Of a stretch of 48,663 nucleotides of DNA, positions 17,385 to 24,600 are shown piece after piece. The notes below the pieces were generated by a model, which had not been told where the DNA came from, did no database searches, and saw only the letters and a program-made list of their open reading frames with translations. A program made the translations under genes and the position numbers. Within the stretch, counting starts at the first letter, position 1. Each line of letters starts with the position of its first letter. This DNA is from Flavobacteriaceae bacterium (GTDB lineage Bacteria; Bacteroidota; Bacteroidia; Flavobacteriales; Flavobacteriaceae): assembly GCA_027081505.1 (NCBI GenBank), contig JALWKK010000062.1, positions 1 through 48,663 of the forward strand, read 5' to 3'.

Positions 17385-17707
17385 ACAAACCTTAAAAACC
17401 CAAACAAAGACCTCTTTTTTAAATAATTGAGGTCTTTTTCGTTTGTATAAGCTTCGCGTTCAAAACTAATGTTTCTATACGCACGATTTTTATTTTTATA
17501 TTGCAGTAATCTAACTAAAAACTCTATTGCGTACCAAAAATAAAAAAAAACGATAAGCAATTCCAATTGTTGGCGAAGGTGAATTTTTTCGTGATTAATA
17601 AGCACTTTGTTTTCTTTTAACGATTTATGTCGTAAAATAATAAACGGAAATAACGCAATACCCGTAAAACCTTTTCTAATCAAAAAACGATTAACCAATA
17701 TAAACAT
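17381..17707 (-). CDS. Small membrane protein with HExxH motif
   Basis: A 108-residue protein. Residues 1-25 are hydrophobic/basic, followed by NHEKIHLRQQLELLIVFFYF: an HExxH motif (HEKIH) directly followed by a membrane helix, and a later glutamate in ISFEREAY that could complete a zinc site of gluzincin type. Proteins with this short layout occur in many flavobacteria without assigned function. Zincin-like peptidase activity is only inferred. Its stop codon overlaps the stop of the convergent repeat-protein gene, and its last codons contain the opposing gene's terminator hairpin. Confidence 0.6.
   Translation of the reverse strand: MFILVNRFLIRKGFTGIALFPFIILRHKSLKENKVLINHEKIHLRQQLELLIVFFYFWYAIEFLVRLLQYKNKNRAYRNISFEREAYTNEKDLNYLKKRSLFGFLRFV
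17406..17439 (+). terminator. Terminator hairpin embedded in the 3' end of the opposing gene
   Basis: AAAGACCTC (17406-17414) pairs perfectly with GAGGTCTTT (17429-17437), followed by more T. It lies 22 bp after the stop of the second repeat protein and inside the last codons of the convergent minus-strand gene. The near-symmetrical A- and T-runs may let it act in both directions. Confidence 0.6.
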
Positions 17708-17739
17708 ACCACAAGATACTATTTTCTTATTTTTGTAAA

Positions 17740-17901
17740 ATGAATTTGTTTAAAAAAAATATTCCGATAGAAGAAGGAGATTATTACCTAACCCCGGAAG
17801 GCTATAAATGTTTTACCGAGCAATACCATTTAAAACGAGGGTATTGCTGCCAGAGCGGTTGCAGACATTGTCCGTACGGGTATGATAAAAACAAAAATTA
17901 A
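17740..17901 (+). CDS. DUF5522-like mini-protein with Cys cluster
   Basis: A 53-residue protein starting MNLFKKNIPIEEGDYYLTPE. The C-terminal half has RGYCCQSGCRHCPYGY, i.e. CCxxxCxxC, the hallmark of DUF5522 mini-proteins and a likely zinc or iron-sulphur site. The function is unknown. A TATTTTTG box just upstream would allow transcription from the divergent spacer shared with the HExxH protein gene. The ECF sigma gene follows 57 bp downstream. Confidence 0.8.
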   Translation: MNLFKKNIPIEEGDYYLTPEGYKCFTEQYHLKRGYCCQSGCRHCPYGYDKNKN

Positions 17902-17958
17902 TCTTTCTGTAACAAAAAGTACACACAAACTACTAACTTAATAACCAACCCTAAATAA

Positions 17959-18453
17959 TTGAAAAAAGAACTAGAACATAGTTTTGTACAGCAACTGGAA
18001 AAAAACCAAAACATTGTGCATAAAATATGCCGGTTATACACCCATGACAAGGAGTCGCATAATGATTTATTTCAGGAAATAACCATACAGTTATGGCGGG
18101 CTTATCCTAAGTTTAGAGGCGATTCAAAGTTTAGTACCTGGATGTATCGAGTAGCACTTAACACTGCTATCACATTATACCGAAAATCGGAAAGGAGGAT
18201 ACAAACACAAGATTATGAAAACATAAGTTTTAAAATACAAGTAGAAGAATATGACGATACTACCGATCAACAATTAGAATTGATGTATGCTGCTTTAAAA
18301 GAATTAAACGATATTGACAAAGCACTAGTGTTTTTATATCTGGAAGACAAATCATATAAAGAAATTTCGCAAACCTTAGGTATTTCGGAAATAAACGCAA
18401 GAGTAAAAATGAATAGAGCAAAAGAAAAATTAAGAAGAATTTTAAACCCATAA
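17959..18453 (+). CDS. ECF-type RNA polymerase sigma factor with TTG start (second in window)
   Basis: A 164-residue sigma factor. Region 2 is seen as DLFQEITIQLWRAYPKFRG and FSTWMYRVALNTAITLYRK. Region 4 is seen as LNDIDKALVFLYLEDKSYKEI and LGISEINARVKMNRAKEKL. The start must be TTG 17959 (or another rare codon), because no in-frame ATG precedes region 2. A four-helix membrane protein follows 7 bp later, the usual place of a cognate anti-sigma factor. The signal sensed is unknown. Confidence 0.92.
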   Translation: MKKELEHSFVQQLEKNQNIVHKICRLYTHDKESHNDLFQEITIQLWRAYPKFRGDSKFSTWMYRVALNTAITLYRKSERRIQTQDYENISFKIQVEEYDDTTDQQLELMYAALKELNDIDKALVFLYLEDKSYKEISQTLGISEINARVKMNRAKEKLRRILNP

Positions 18454-18460
18454 CCCTATC

Positions 18461-19099
18461 ATGGATATACTGGAAACATTAAAAAAACAATGGCAAACCA
18501 GAGAAGTAGAGCTTCCTAAGCTTTCGTATTCTGATATTTACCAAATGCTGTTAAAAAAATCTTCTTCTATTGTAAAATGGGTTTTATTAATTAGTATCGC
18601 CGAACTCCTCTTCTGGATTAGTTTAATTTTTTTAACACCAGATTCCGGTAAACAATTAATGGCTGATATGGGAATTGGTAAAATAGTAAACTACTCCAAC
18701 TACATTCATTTTGCCGTTGTGGGTGTTTTTATCTATCTTTTTTACAAAAATTATAAAAACATTCGGGTAACAGATAGCACAAAAACATTAATGAAAAATA
18801 TTTTAAAAACCCGAAAAACGGTTAGGTATTTTGTGTATTATAACATCAGTATGTTTATACTGTCCAGCATTTTGGTAGATGCTTATTTTTATTCAAAAAG
18901 TGAAAAGTTGTATGAAGTAATGAATTTTGCTTCAAAAGGAATACCGCAAGAGGGTTTTGCAACTTATTTTATTATTATACAAATACTTGTAGGCATTATT
19001 GTAGCCGGAATGCTCATTTTGTTTTATTGGTTAATTTACGGCTTATTGTTAAAACGTCTAAAAAAGAATTATAAAGAGCTTGAAAAAATAGATCTTTAA
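18461..19099 (+). CDS. Four-helix membrane protein, candidate anti-sigma partner
   Basis: A 212-residue protein. The N-terminal 40 residues are cytoplasmic-like (LKKQWQTREVELPKLSYSDI). Four hydrophobic helices follow at about 40-60 (WVLLISIAELLFWISLIFL), 83-100 (HFAVVGVFIYLFY), 127-147 (YFVYYNISMFILSSILV) and 172-197 (FIIIQILVGIIVAGMLILFYW), and the C-terminus is basic. The position 7 bp after an ECF sigma gene and the short polar N-terminus fit an anti-sigma factor that holds the sigma at the membrane. No ZAS zinc motif is seen. Function is inferred from context. Confidence 0.7.
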   Translation: MDILETLKKQWQTREVELPKLSYSDIYQMLLKKSSSIVKWVLLISIAELLFWISLIFLTPDSGKQLMADMGIGKIVNYSNYIHFAVVGVFIYLFYKNYKNIRVTDSTKTLMKNILKTRKTVRYFVYYNISMFILSSILVDAYFYSKSEKLYEVMNFASKGIPQEGFATYFIIIQILVGIIVAGMLILFYWLIYGLLLKRLKKNYKELEKIDL

Positions 19100-19114
19100 A
19101 TTGCTTTTAAAAGG

Positions 19115-19918
19115 TTAATACTTCCATTGTCGTTTTAGGTTTTCTTCTTCCGCTTTTTTTAGTTCTTCTTCCGGTATAACTTTTAAAAAAGAAGGATGTT
19201 GCTCAATAGCAAACTGTAATTTTTCAACAATCTCTTCTACGGTATCATTTTCGTAATCTATATCCAAAGGTTGCTTTATAACCATAGATTGTAAGATGCC
19301 TTTCTTTTTCACCCGAAGTCCTTTTTTGTCAAACGAGCGTCTAAAACCGTCTATTACTATAGGTACAACAACGGGTTTGTTTTTTTTAATGATATGAGCA
19401 GTTCCTCTTCGTATTGGTTTCCAGGGCTTGGTAGTACCCTGCGGAAAAGTAATCACCCAACCTTCTTGTAAGGCTTTAGAGATATTACTCACATCGCTCA
19501 TTTTTACTTGCCGTTTAATTTCTTTCCCTTTTTCACGCCAGGTTCTTTCAATACTGATTGAACCGGTATAAGCCAAAATTTTTGGCAACAAACCGGATTT
19601 CATCGTTTCTTTTGCAGCAACAAAATAAATATTAAGTTTGGGGTTCCATAAATAACCAACATTTTTTATGCTATCTACTCTCCCGCTTAATGATGCATTA
19701 AAAACGTGAAGCATCGCTACAACATCAGCAAAATAGGTTTGGTGATTAGAGACAAAAAGCACATTGGTTTCAGGTAAGTTTTTTATTATCTCGCTTCCTT
19801 CAATTTTTAATTTGTTAAATCCTCTAAAACGCCGGTGAGTTAAAACACCTAAAATACGTATCAACCAAAGTTTTAAAAATAGTATATGTCCAAAAGTATT
19901 CTTTTTAAAAAGATTCAT
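19115..19918 (-). CDS. 1-acyl-sn-glycerol-3-phosphate acyltransferase-like protein (PlsC family)
   Basis: A 267-residue acyltransferase from ATG 19918. The catalytic block is VSNHQTYFAD (H59, D65) and the phosphate-binding block is FPQGT (157-161). In the classical family these read H-x4-D and FPEGT; here the first has one extra residue and the glutamate is glutamine. Other typical segments are seen: VAAKETMKSGLLPKILAY and VVPIVIDGFRRSF. The product would be phosphatidic acid or a related acylated lipid in the inner membrane. Upstream in-frame codons to 19981 are ignored because MNLFKKNTFG starts the usual N-terminus. It lies 73 bp after the Nudix gene on the same strand. Confidence 0.85.
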   Translation of the reverse strand: MNLFKKNTFGHILFLKLWLIRILGVLTHRRFRGFNKLKIEGSEIIKNLPETNVLFVSNHQTYFADVVAMLHVFNASLSGRVDSIKNVGYLWNPKLNIYFVAAKETMKSGLLPKILAYTGSISIERTWREKGKEIKRQVKMSDVSNISKALQEGWVITFPQGTTKPWKPIRRGTAHIIKKNKPVVVPIVIDGFRRSFDKKGLRVKKKGILQSMVIKQPLDIDYENDTVEEIVEKLQFAIEQHPSFLKVIPEEELKKAEEENLKRQWKY

Positions 19919-19991
19919 ATAATTTAATTTAATTGAAAAAACGTGTAGCAACTTGTTAAAAAAGGGATTGCTAATATACAAAAAACACTTA

Positions 19992-20633
19992 TTACAACAC
20001 TTGCTTTAACAATTCTCGTACCTCGCTAAGCATCATTGCAGTAGCTCCCCAAACGGCAAAACCCTGTATTAAATACGCCGGTACATCTAGATTAGTAGCA
20101 TACGAAGTGGTGACATTTTTAGTACCAATAATTTTATCATCCATAAAATCTTGCAACGAAATTTCTAATACGGCTTCAACTTCTTCAACTTGCCTACAAA
20201 ATTTGGGATTGTAATGAAGTAACCCTATAAACGGAAACACATTATAATTACTTGGCGGAATGTAAACCTTACTCAAGGCTTTTATCACTTTTATATTAGC
20301 GGCATTTACTCCTATTTCTTCTTCTGTTTCGCGTAAGGCTGTATCTAGCAAGGAGGCATCGGTAGGTTCCCATTTTCCGCCCGGAAATCCTATTTGATTA
20401 CTGTGTACTCCTTTATAGGTTTTTCTTTGAATTAAAATAAAATGCGTTTCGCCTTTATCCGAAGGATAAAACAAAACCATTATCCCGGCTTTTTTTACTT
20501 TTGTATCGTCTATATGTAATGATAATAAATATTGGTAACGTTCCAACGGAGCCATTTTGTAATGTGCTGTTTTTCCGGGAAGTTCAATTTTTGCTATTTT
20601 AGCAATCCGTTTTTTAAATCCTTCAAAAATCAC
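19992..20633 (-). CDS. Nudix hydrolase, CoA pyrophosphatase type
   Basis: A 213-residue Nudix protein with the box GGKWEPTDASLLDTALRE followed by TEEEIGV, in the pattern Gx5Ex7REUxEExGU. The preceding MAPLERYQYL and GVHSNQIGFPGG match the CoA-pyrophosphatase (NudL/UPF0035) subgroup, which cleaves CoA or acyl-CoA into phosphopantetheine and 3',5'-ADP. The start is GTG 20633, lying only 2 bp from the ATG of the divergent PPIase gene. It likely shares an mRNA with the PlsC gene downstream. Confidence 0.88.
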   Translation of the reverse strand: MIFEGFKKRIAKIAKIELPGKTAHYKMAPLERYQYLLSLHIDDTKVKKAGIMVLFYPSDKGETHFILIQRKTYKGVHSNQIGFPGGKWEPTDASLLDTALRETEEEIGVNAANIKVIKALSKVYIPPSNYNVFPFIGLLHYNPKFCRQVEEVEAVLEISLQDFMDDKIIGTKNVTTSYATNLDVPAYLIQGFAVWGATAMMLSEVRELLKQVL

Positions 20634-20635
20634 GT

Positions 20636-21346
20636 ATGAAAAAAATACTATTTAGTTTATTTGTTTTGGGGCTACTTTGTCAATGTCAAGATACAAAAAA
20701 AGATGCGGTTAAAGAAGAAAAAAAAATACAAATAAAAGATAGTATCTCTACAAAAAAGAAGATAAAAAAACAGGAAAAACAAACTATCTATCCGGTAATT
20801 ACTCAAAAAAATGTAACAGAATTTTTAACGCAATACGCGAAAGACAACCCCGAAACCAAAGTACGAATCACTACAAAATACGGTAATATAGATATACAAC
20901 TTTTTAAAGACACTCCGTTACACAGAGCAAATTTTATTTATTTGGTAAAACAAGGATATTTTAATAACACTTATTTTCATCGTGTGGTTAAAGGGTTTAT
21001 AATACAAGCCGGAAATGCCGATGACGCATCAATCCCAAAAAAACGTAAAAAATTAGGCAACGCATACAGGCTTCCTTACGAAAAAGGAAACGGTCGCGTA
21101 CACTCCTACGGAACGGTTTCGGGAGCTAAAGAATACCGTAAAAACCCTGATAATATGACTTCGCCATACGAATTTTTTATTTTTCTGGGCAAAAAAAGTC
21201 AGACCAAACACCTTAACGGAAGATATACCATTTTTGGCAAGGTAACAAAAGGAATGAATGTGGTTGAAAAAATAGCCAACCTACCTGCAGATGAAGGCGA
21301 CTGGCCTCTATATAATGTGTATATTACCGTTGAAGTAATAGAGTAA
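20636..21346 (+). CDS. Cyclophilin-type peptidyl-prolyl isomerase lipoprotein
   Basis: A 236-residue protein. The signal MKKILFSLFVLGLLCQCQ has cysteines at 15 and 17, either of which could be the lipidated residue. A Lys-rich spacer (20-55) follows, then a cyclophilin domain from about 75: VRITTKYGNIDIQLF, HRANFIYLVKQGYFNNTYFH and RVVKGFIIQAGN contain the family's FHR and Q-x-G elements. Later comes YTIFGKVTKGMNVVEKIANL. It assists proline isomerisation in proteins in the periplasm or on the outer membrane. Its promoter must overlap the coding start of the divergent Nudix gene. Confidence 0.92.
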   Translation: MKKILFSLFVLGLLCQCQDTKKDAVKEEKKIQIKDSISTKKKIKKQEKQTIYPVITQKNVTEFLTQYAKDNPETKVRITTKYGNIDIQLFKDTPLHRANFIYLVKQGYFNNTYFHRVVKGFIIQAGNADDASIPKKRKKLGNAYRLPYEKGNGRVHSYGTVSGAKEYRKNPDNMTSPYEFFIFLGKKSQTKHLNGRYTIFGKVTKGMNVVEKIANLPADEGDWPLYNVYITVEVIE

Positions 21347-21417
21347 TATTTAATTACAACTGCTAAATAATTGGTATCTACTAGGTTTTTTCACAAACCC
21401 AAACACAAACCGGTTAC

Positions 21418-22143
21418 TTACATATTTCGGGTAAAATAATTATAATCCTTAAGCACGGTATTTATAAACGGCTTGTCGTATAACTCACTTTTAACTTCCA
21501 AAACGGTTTCTACTTTTTTTCTTAGGGCGTTTAGTGTTTTGTAATCGGAAGACCGAAGGGCTATTTGATACGTTTCTTTTATAAGTCGTACATCTTTATC
21601 GGTAAGTCGAGTAACATTTAGGAATACAGGCTCGTATTTTTCTTCTATTTCTTCCAAAATAGTGTGCGTGATTTTCACTTTATTCTTTGTGCTTATTACT
21701 ACCGTTCCGGCTGCAGCATCACCCAAGCGTTGCTTTTTATCCGAAAAAAGAATTGTCAGCACACCAATAGCTCCTACAAAAATCCATAAATCTACCAACC
21801 GTAACATCCACCTAATCATATAATGAGACCAATGAGCCGGACTACCATCTACCCGTACTACTTTTATCTTAACAATCATTTTACCAACCGTTCTTCCGTT
21901 AAATAAAATGTGCATATATAAGGAATAAAACATAACGGGAAGTAACAGTAGATTCTGTAACCCGAAAACCGTCCAATTATCATCAAAAACCGTATCAAAA
22001 AAAGAAGTAAGTAAACTTACAATATAGAAATACAGAAAGAAAATTGAAAAATCGACAAGCAAAGCCAAAATACGCTCGCCAATGCTAGCTATTCTATAAT
22101 TTAAATTTACATTTTGTGTGGTGTTTATTTTTAAATTTGCCAT
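21418..22143 (-). CDS. RDD-family membrane protein
   Basis: A 241-residue protein with an RDD domain in residues 15-160: IASIGERILALLVDFSIFF (the R...D pair), a helix LQNLLLLPVMFYSLYMHILF, then GRTVGKMIVKIKVVRVDG and WMLRLVDLWIFVGAIGVLTI, ending GDAAAGTVVIS. RDD proteins are integral membrane proteins, some shown to be ion antiporters, most uncharacterised. The C-terminal 80 residues are a helical cytoplasmic tail. It is divergent from a SpoIIM-like gene 40 bp away, a pairing common in Bacteroidota. Confidence 0.88.
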   Translation of the reverse strand: MANLKINTTQNVNLNYRIASIGERILALLVDFSIFFLYFYIVSLLTSFFDTVFDDNWTVFGLQNLLLLPVMFYSLYMHILFNGRTVGKMIVKIKVVRVDGSPAHWSHYMIRWMLRLVDLWIFVGAIGVLTILFSDKKQRLGDAAAGTVVISTKNKVKITHTILEEIEEKYEPVFLNVTRLTDKDVRLIKETYQIALRSSDYKTLNALRKKVETVLEVKSELYDKPFINTVLKDYNYFTRNM

Positions 22144-22183
22144 TTACAAACAAGTGTTTATCTTTATCGTTTAATTATCTTTT

Positions 22184-23146
22184 ATGCGTGAAGCTGCTTT
22201 CGTCAAGCAAAATAAGGAAAAATGGATAGCTTTTGAAAAAGCTATCGCATTAAATTTTAAAACCAACCCAGATACGTTGGCAGATTACTATATACAACTC
22301 ACAAACGATTTGGCATATGCGCGCACCTATTACCCGGAGAGTAAAACGTTGCTTTACCTTAATTCGCTGGCTTCACAAGCGCATCAAAAAATTTACGCCA
22401 ACAAAAGAGAAGATAAAAACAGGGTCATTTCGTTTTGGAAATATGAGTTTCCACTTTTTTTTAAACAATACCATAAAACACTCCTTTATGCTTTTTTAAT
22501 TTTTATTGTTGCCTCCTCCATTGGTGTTATTTCAGCTTTAAACGATGATTCTTTTGTTCGGTTAATTTTAGGAGATGCCTATGTTAACGAAACGCTTAAC
22601 AACATTGAAAAAGGTGATCCTACAGCCATTTATAAAAGCGGAAGTCAAATAGGTACATTCCTCGGCATTACAATAAATAATATTAGGGTTGCCTTTTTAG
22701 CCTATGCTTTTGGAGTAATCACATCTATTGGAACGGGTTACATACTTTTCTCTAACGGAGTGATGTTAGGTGCTTTTATGACCTTTTTTTACAACAAAGG
22801 TCTTCTTTATGAAGCCTCAAAAAGCGTTTGGCTACACGGTACTATAGAAATTTCGGTAATTGTTATCGCCGGTTGTGCAGGATTGGTTATGGGAAACAGT
22901 ATTTTGTTCCCTAAAACCTATTCCAGACGAGTCTCCTTTATGAAAGGAGCCAAAGACGGATTAAAAATTGTGGTAAGTACCATCCCGTTTTTTATTATTG
23001 CCGGTTTTATTGAAGGCTTTTTTACCCGTTACAGCAATATGCCCGATTGGTTGGCTTTTTCAGTTATCTTTGCTTCTCTTTTTTTAATAATTTATTATTA
23101 CATTTTGTATCCCATTAAACTAAGTAAAAAACATGCAGGACAATAA
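22184..23146 (+). CDS. SpoIIM-like (DUF95) integral membrane protein
   Basis: A 320-residue protein. The N-terminal 95 residues are soluble (FVKQNKEKWIAFEKAI, DLAYARTYYPESKTLLYLN). Then come several membrane helices: LLYAFLIFIVASSIGVI, NNIRVAFLAYAFGVITSIGTGYILF, GTIEISVIVIAGCAGLVMG (carrying the family's HGxxEI) and VSTIPFFIIAGFIEGFFTRY. These match SpoIIM/DUF95 proteins, a widespread family beyond sporulating bacteria and possibly involved in membrane shape or wall work. The last 14 bases overlap the next gene, implying a two-gene operon. Confidence 0.9.
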   Translation: MREAAFVKQNKEKWIAFEKAIALNFKTNPDTLADYYIQLTNDLAYARTYYPESKTLLYLNSLASQAHQKIYANKREDKNRVISFWKYEFPLFFKQYHKTLLYAFLIFIVASSIGVISALNDDSFVRLILGDAYVNETLNNIEKGDPTAIYKSGSQIGTFLGITINNIRVAFLAYAFGVITSIGTGYILFSNGVMLGAFMTFFYNKGLLYEASKSVWLHGTIEISVIVIAGCAGLVMGNSILFPKTYSRRVSFMKGAKDGLKIVVSTIPFFIIAGFIEGFFTRYSNMPDWLAFSVIFASLFLIIYYYILYPIKLSKKHAGQ

Positions 23147-24044
23147 AATAGAACTTCGTCAACGACGAGATGTGGGCGAAATGATTACCGTTTATTTTGA
23201 CTTTTTTAAACAAAATTTTAAAACTTTCACCAATATTTTTATAAACTATAACGGTATTTTTATCTTGGCATTTTTACTCATTAGTTACATGCTTATTACC
23301 GGATTTTTTGGAGCTGCTTCATCAAACGGAAACTCTGATTCCGACGCAATACTCATTGGTGGTGGTGCTATTTTATTTTTAATAGTTTTTATAATTGTTG
23401 CTGCACTTAATTATAGCTTAGCTTCCTCCTTTATGATTAAATATGTAAAAACACCACCTCAAGAGGTTGTCAGCAAAAAAGATGTTTGGAAATTAGTTTA
23501 TAATAAAATAGGAACCATCATCGCTTTTATATTATTTCTTGTGCTAATCTATTTTGCTTTTATGATAATAAGCATCGTATTAGCATTCATCCCTATTATT
23601 GGAGCTTTAGTTCAATATGTTATAAGTTTCGCAATAACATCTTGGTTTGGAATTTCATTTATGGTTATGCTAAACGAAGAAAAAAGCGTCATCGATTCTT
23701 TTAGCGAAGGATGGAACTTGGTTAAAAATAATTTTTGGACTTGCGTAGGTACAAACCTAGTAATAGGAATTTTAGCCGGAATATTAATCTTACTCATTTT
23801 AGCAATTCCGGGTGTTCTAGTTGGTATTTACACATTTCATGCTACATCTACAGAAATAGAAATTACACAATCTGTTACTGCAAAAATTATTTATACACTT
23901 GGGCTAACTTCATTCTTACTGGCAATCGCCTTTTCACAAGCTTTGTCTCAATTTATTAACGGAATTCTGTACTTTTCACTTCACGAAAAAACTTATAATG
24001 AGTTTACCAGAAAAAAAATCGAGCAAATAGGTAATTCTAATTAA
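23133..24044 (+). CDS. Multi-helix membrane protein partner of the SpoIIM-like gene
   Basis: A 303-residue protein starting MQDNKIELRQRRDVGEMITV, with a soluble N-terminus containing YFDFFKQNFKTFTNIFI, then about six helices: IFILAFLLISYMLI, AILIGGGAILFLIVFIIVAA, GTIIAFILFLVLIYFAFMII, SIVLAFIPIIGALVQYVIS, LVIGILAGILILLILAIPGV and TLGLTSFLLAIAF. The layout resembles DUF975-type or glycerophosphodiester-phosphodiesterase membrane domains, but I cannot settle on one family. The 14-bp overlap with the SpoIIM-like gene implies translational coupling. No DUF4129, MoxR or DUF58 genes follow, unlike in many relatives. Confidence 0.75.
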   Translation: MQDNKIELRQRRDVGEMITVYFDFFKQNFKTFTNIFINYNGIFILAFLLISYMLITGFFGAASSNGNSDSDAILIGGGAILFLIVFIIVAALNYSLASSFMIKYVKTPPQEVVSKKDVWKLVYNKIGTIIAFILFLVLIYFAFMIISIVLAFIPIIGALVQYVISFAITSWFGISFMVMLNEEKSVIDSFSEGWNLVKNNFWTCVGTNLVIGILAGILILLILAIPGVLVGIYTFHATSTEIEITQSVTAKIIYTLGLTSFLLAIAFSQALSQFINGILYFSLHEKTYNEFTRKKIEQIGNSN

Positions 24045-24096
24045 AAACCATCGACTAATATTACAACAATTTACAATTAGAAAAAATATACTTATT

Positions 24097-24114
24097 TATT
24101 ATGCACGCATAATA
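24097..24114. promoter_or_regulatory. Perfect 18-bp palindrome before marR (candidate MarR operator)
   Basis: TATTATGCACGCATAATA has two perfect 8-bp arms around a 2-bp centre, the normal geometry of a MarR-dimer site. It ends 8 bp before the TATATTTG -7 box, so it covers the -33 region of the marR-fad promoter. The same palindrome with one arm mismatch lies at 41182-41199 before etfB. Binding by the adjacent MarR is inferred. Confidence 0.75.
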
Positions 24115-24122
24115 TTTTTTTG

Positions 24123-24130
24123 TATATTTG
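24123..24130 (+). promoter_or_regulatory. -7 box (TATATTTG) of the marR-fad operon
   Basis: TATATTTG fits TAnnTTTG. Its last G is also the first base of a GTG that could be read as a start, so transcription would begin downstream of that GTG. This favours TTG 24148 as the true marR start. No TTG-type -33 box is visible; that position is filled by the palindrome. Confidence 0.6.
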
Positions 24131-24147
24131 TGAAAAAATTCAATTCA

Positions 24148-24597
24148 TTGAAAGAGAAAACAATAGATTACATATTGCGAGCCACTTGGATGGCAGTAAC
24201 AAAAATGTATAACGAAGAAGCCGGAAAAAAAGGCAGTACAATGGCTACCGGATTTGCTTTAATTAGCATCGATCCGGAGGCGGGAACGCCCTCTACCTCG
24301 TTAGGACCAAAAATGGGAATGGAAACTACCAGTCTCTCACGCACACTCAAAACTATGGAAGATAAAGGGCTCATCTATAGAAAACCTAATCCCAACGACG
24401 GCAGAGGCGTGCTAATTTTTCTTACTCCTTTCGGAAAAGAAATGCGTGATTATTCAAAACAAGTTGTTTTACGTTTTGATGAAGCGGTAAAACAATCCAT
24501 TCCTGAAGAAGAATTACAAATTTTTAAAAAAGTGGCAAACAACATCTTAGAACTAGTAAATTCAAAAAAAATATATCTTACCGATAAAATAAAATAA
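24148..24597 (+). CDS. MarR-family repressor of the beta-oxidation operon
   Basis: A 149-residue regulator if started at TTG 24148 (MKEKTIDYILRATWMAV); a GTG at 24130 would add six residues but overlaps the -7 box. The winged helix region includes GPKMGMETTSLSRTLKTMED and the wing RKPNPNDGRGVLIFLTPFG, with the D-x-R of the MarR family. Its stop lies 3 bp before the fadN ATG, so it heads the beta-oxidation operon. An acyl-CoA or fatty-acid ligand that relieves repression is likely by analogy with other fatty-acid regulators, not shown here. A perfect palindrome just upstream suggests autoregulation. Confidence 0.9.
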   Translation: MKEKTIDYILRATWMAVTKMYNEEAGKKGSTMATGFALISIDPEAGTPSTSLGPKMGMETTSLSRTLKTMEDKGLIYRKPNPNDGRGVLIFLTPFGKEMRDYSKQVVLRFDEAVKQSIPEEELQIFKKVANNILELVNSKKIYLTDKIK

Positions 24598-24600
24598 ATT

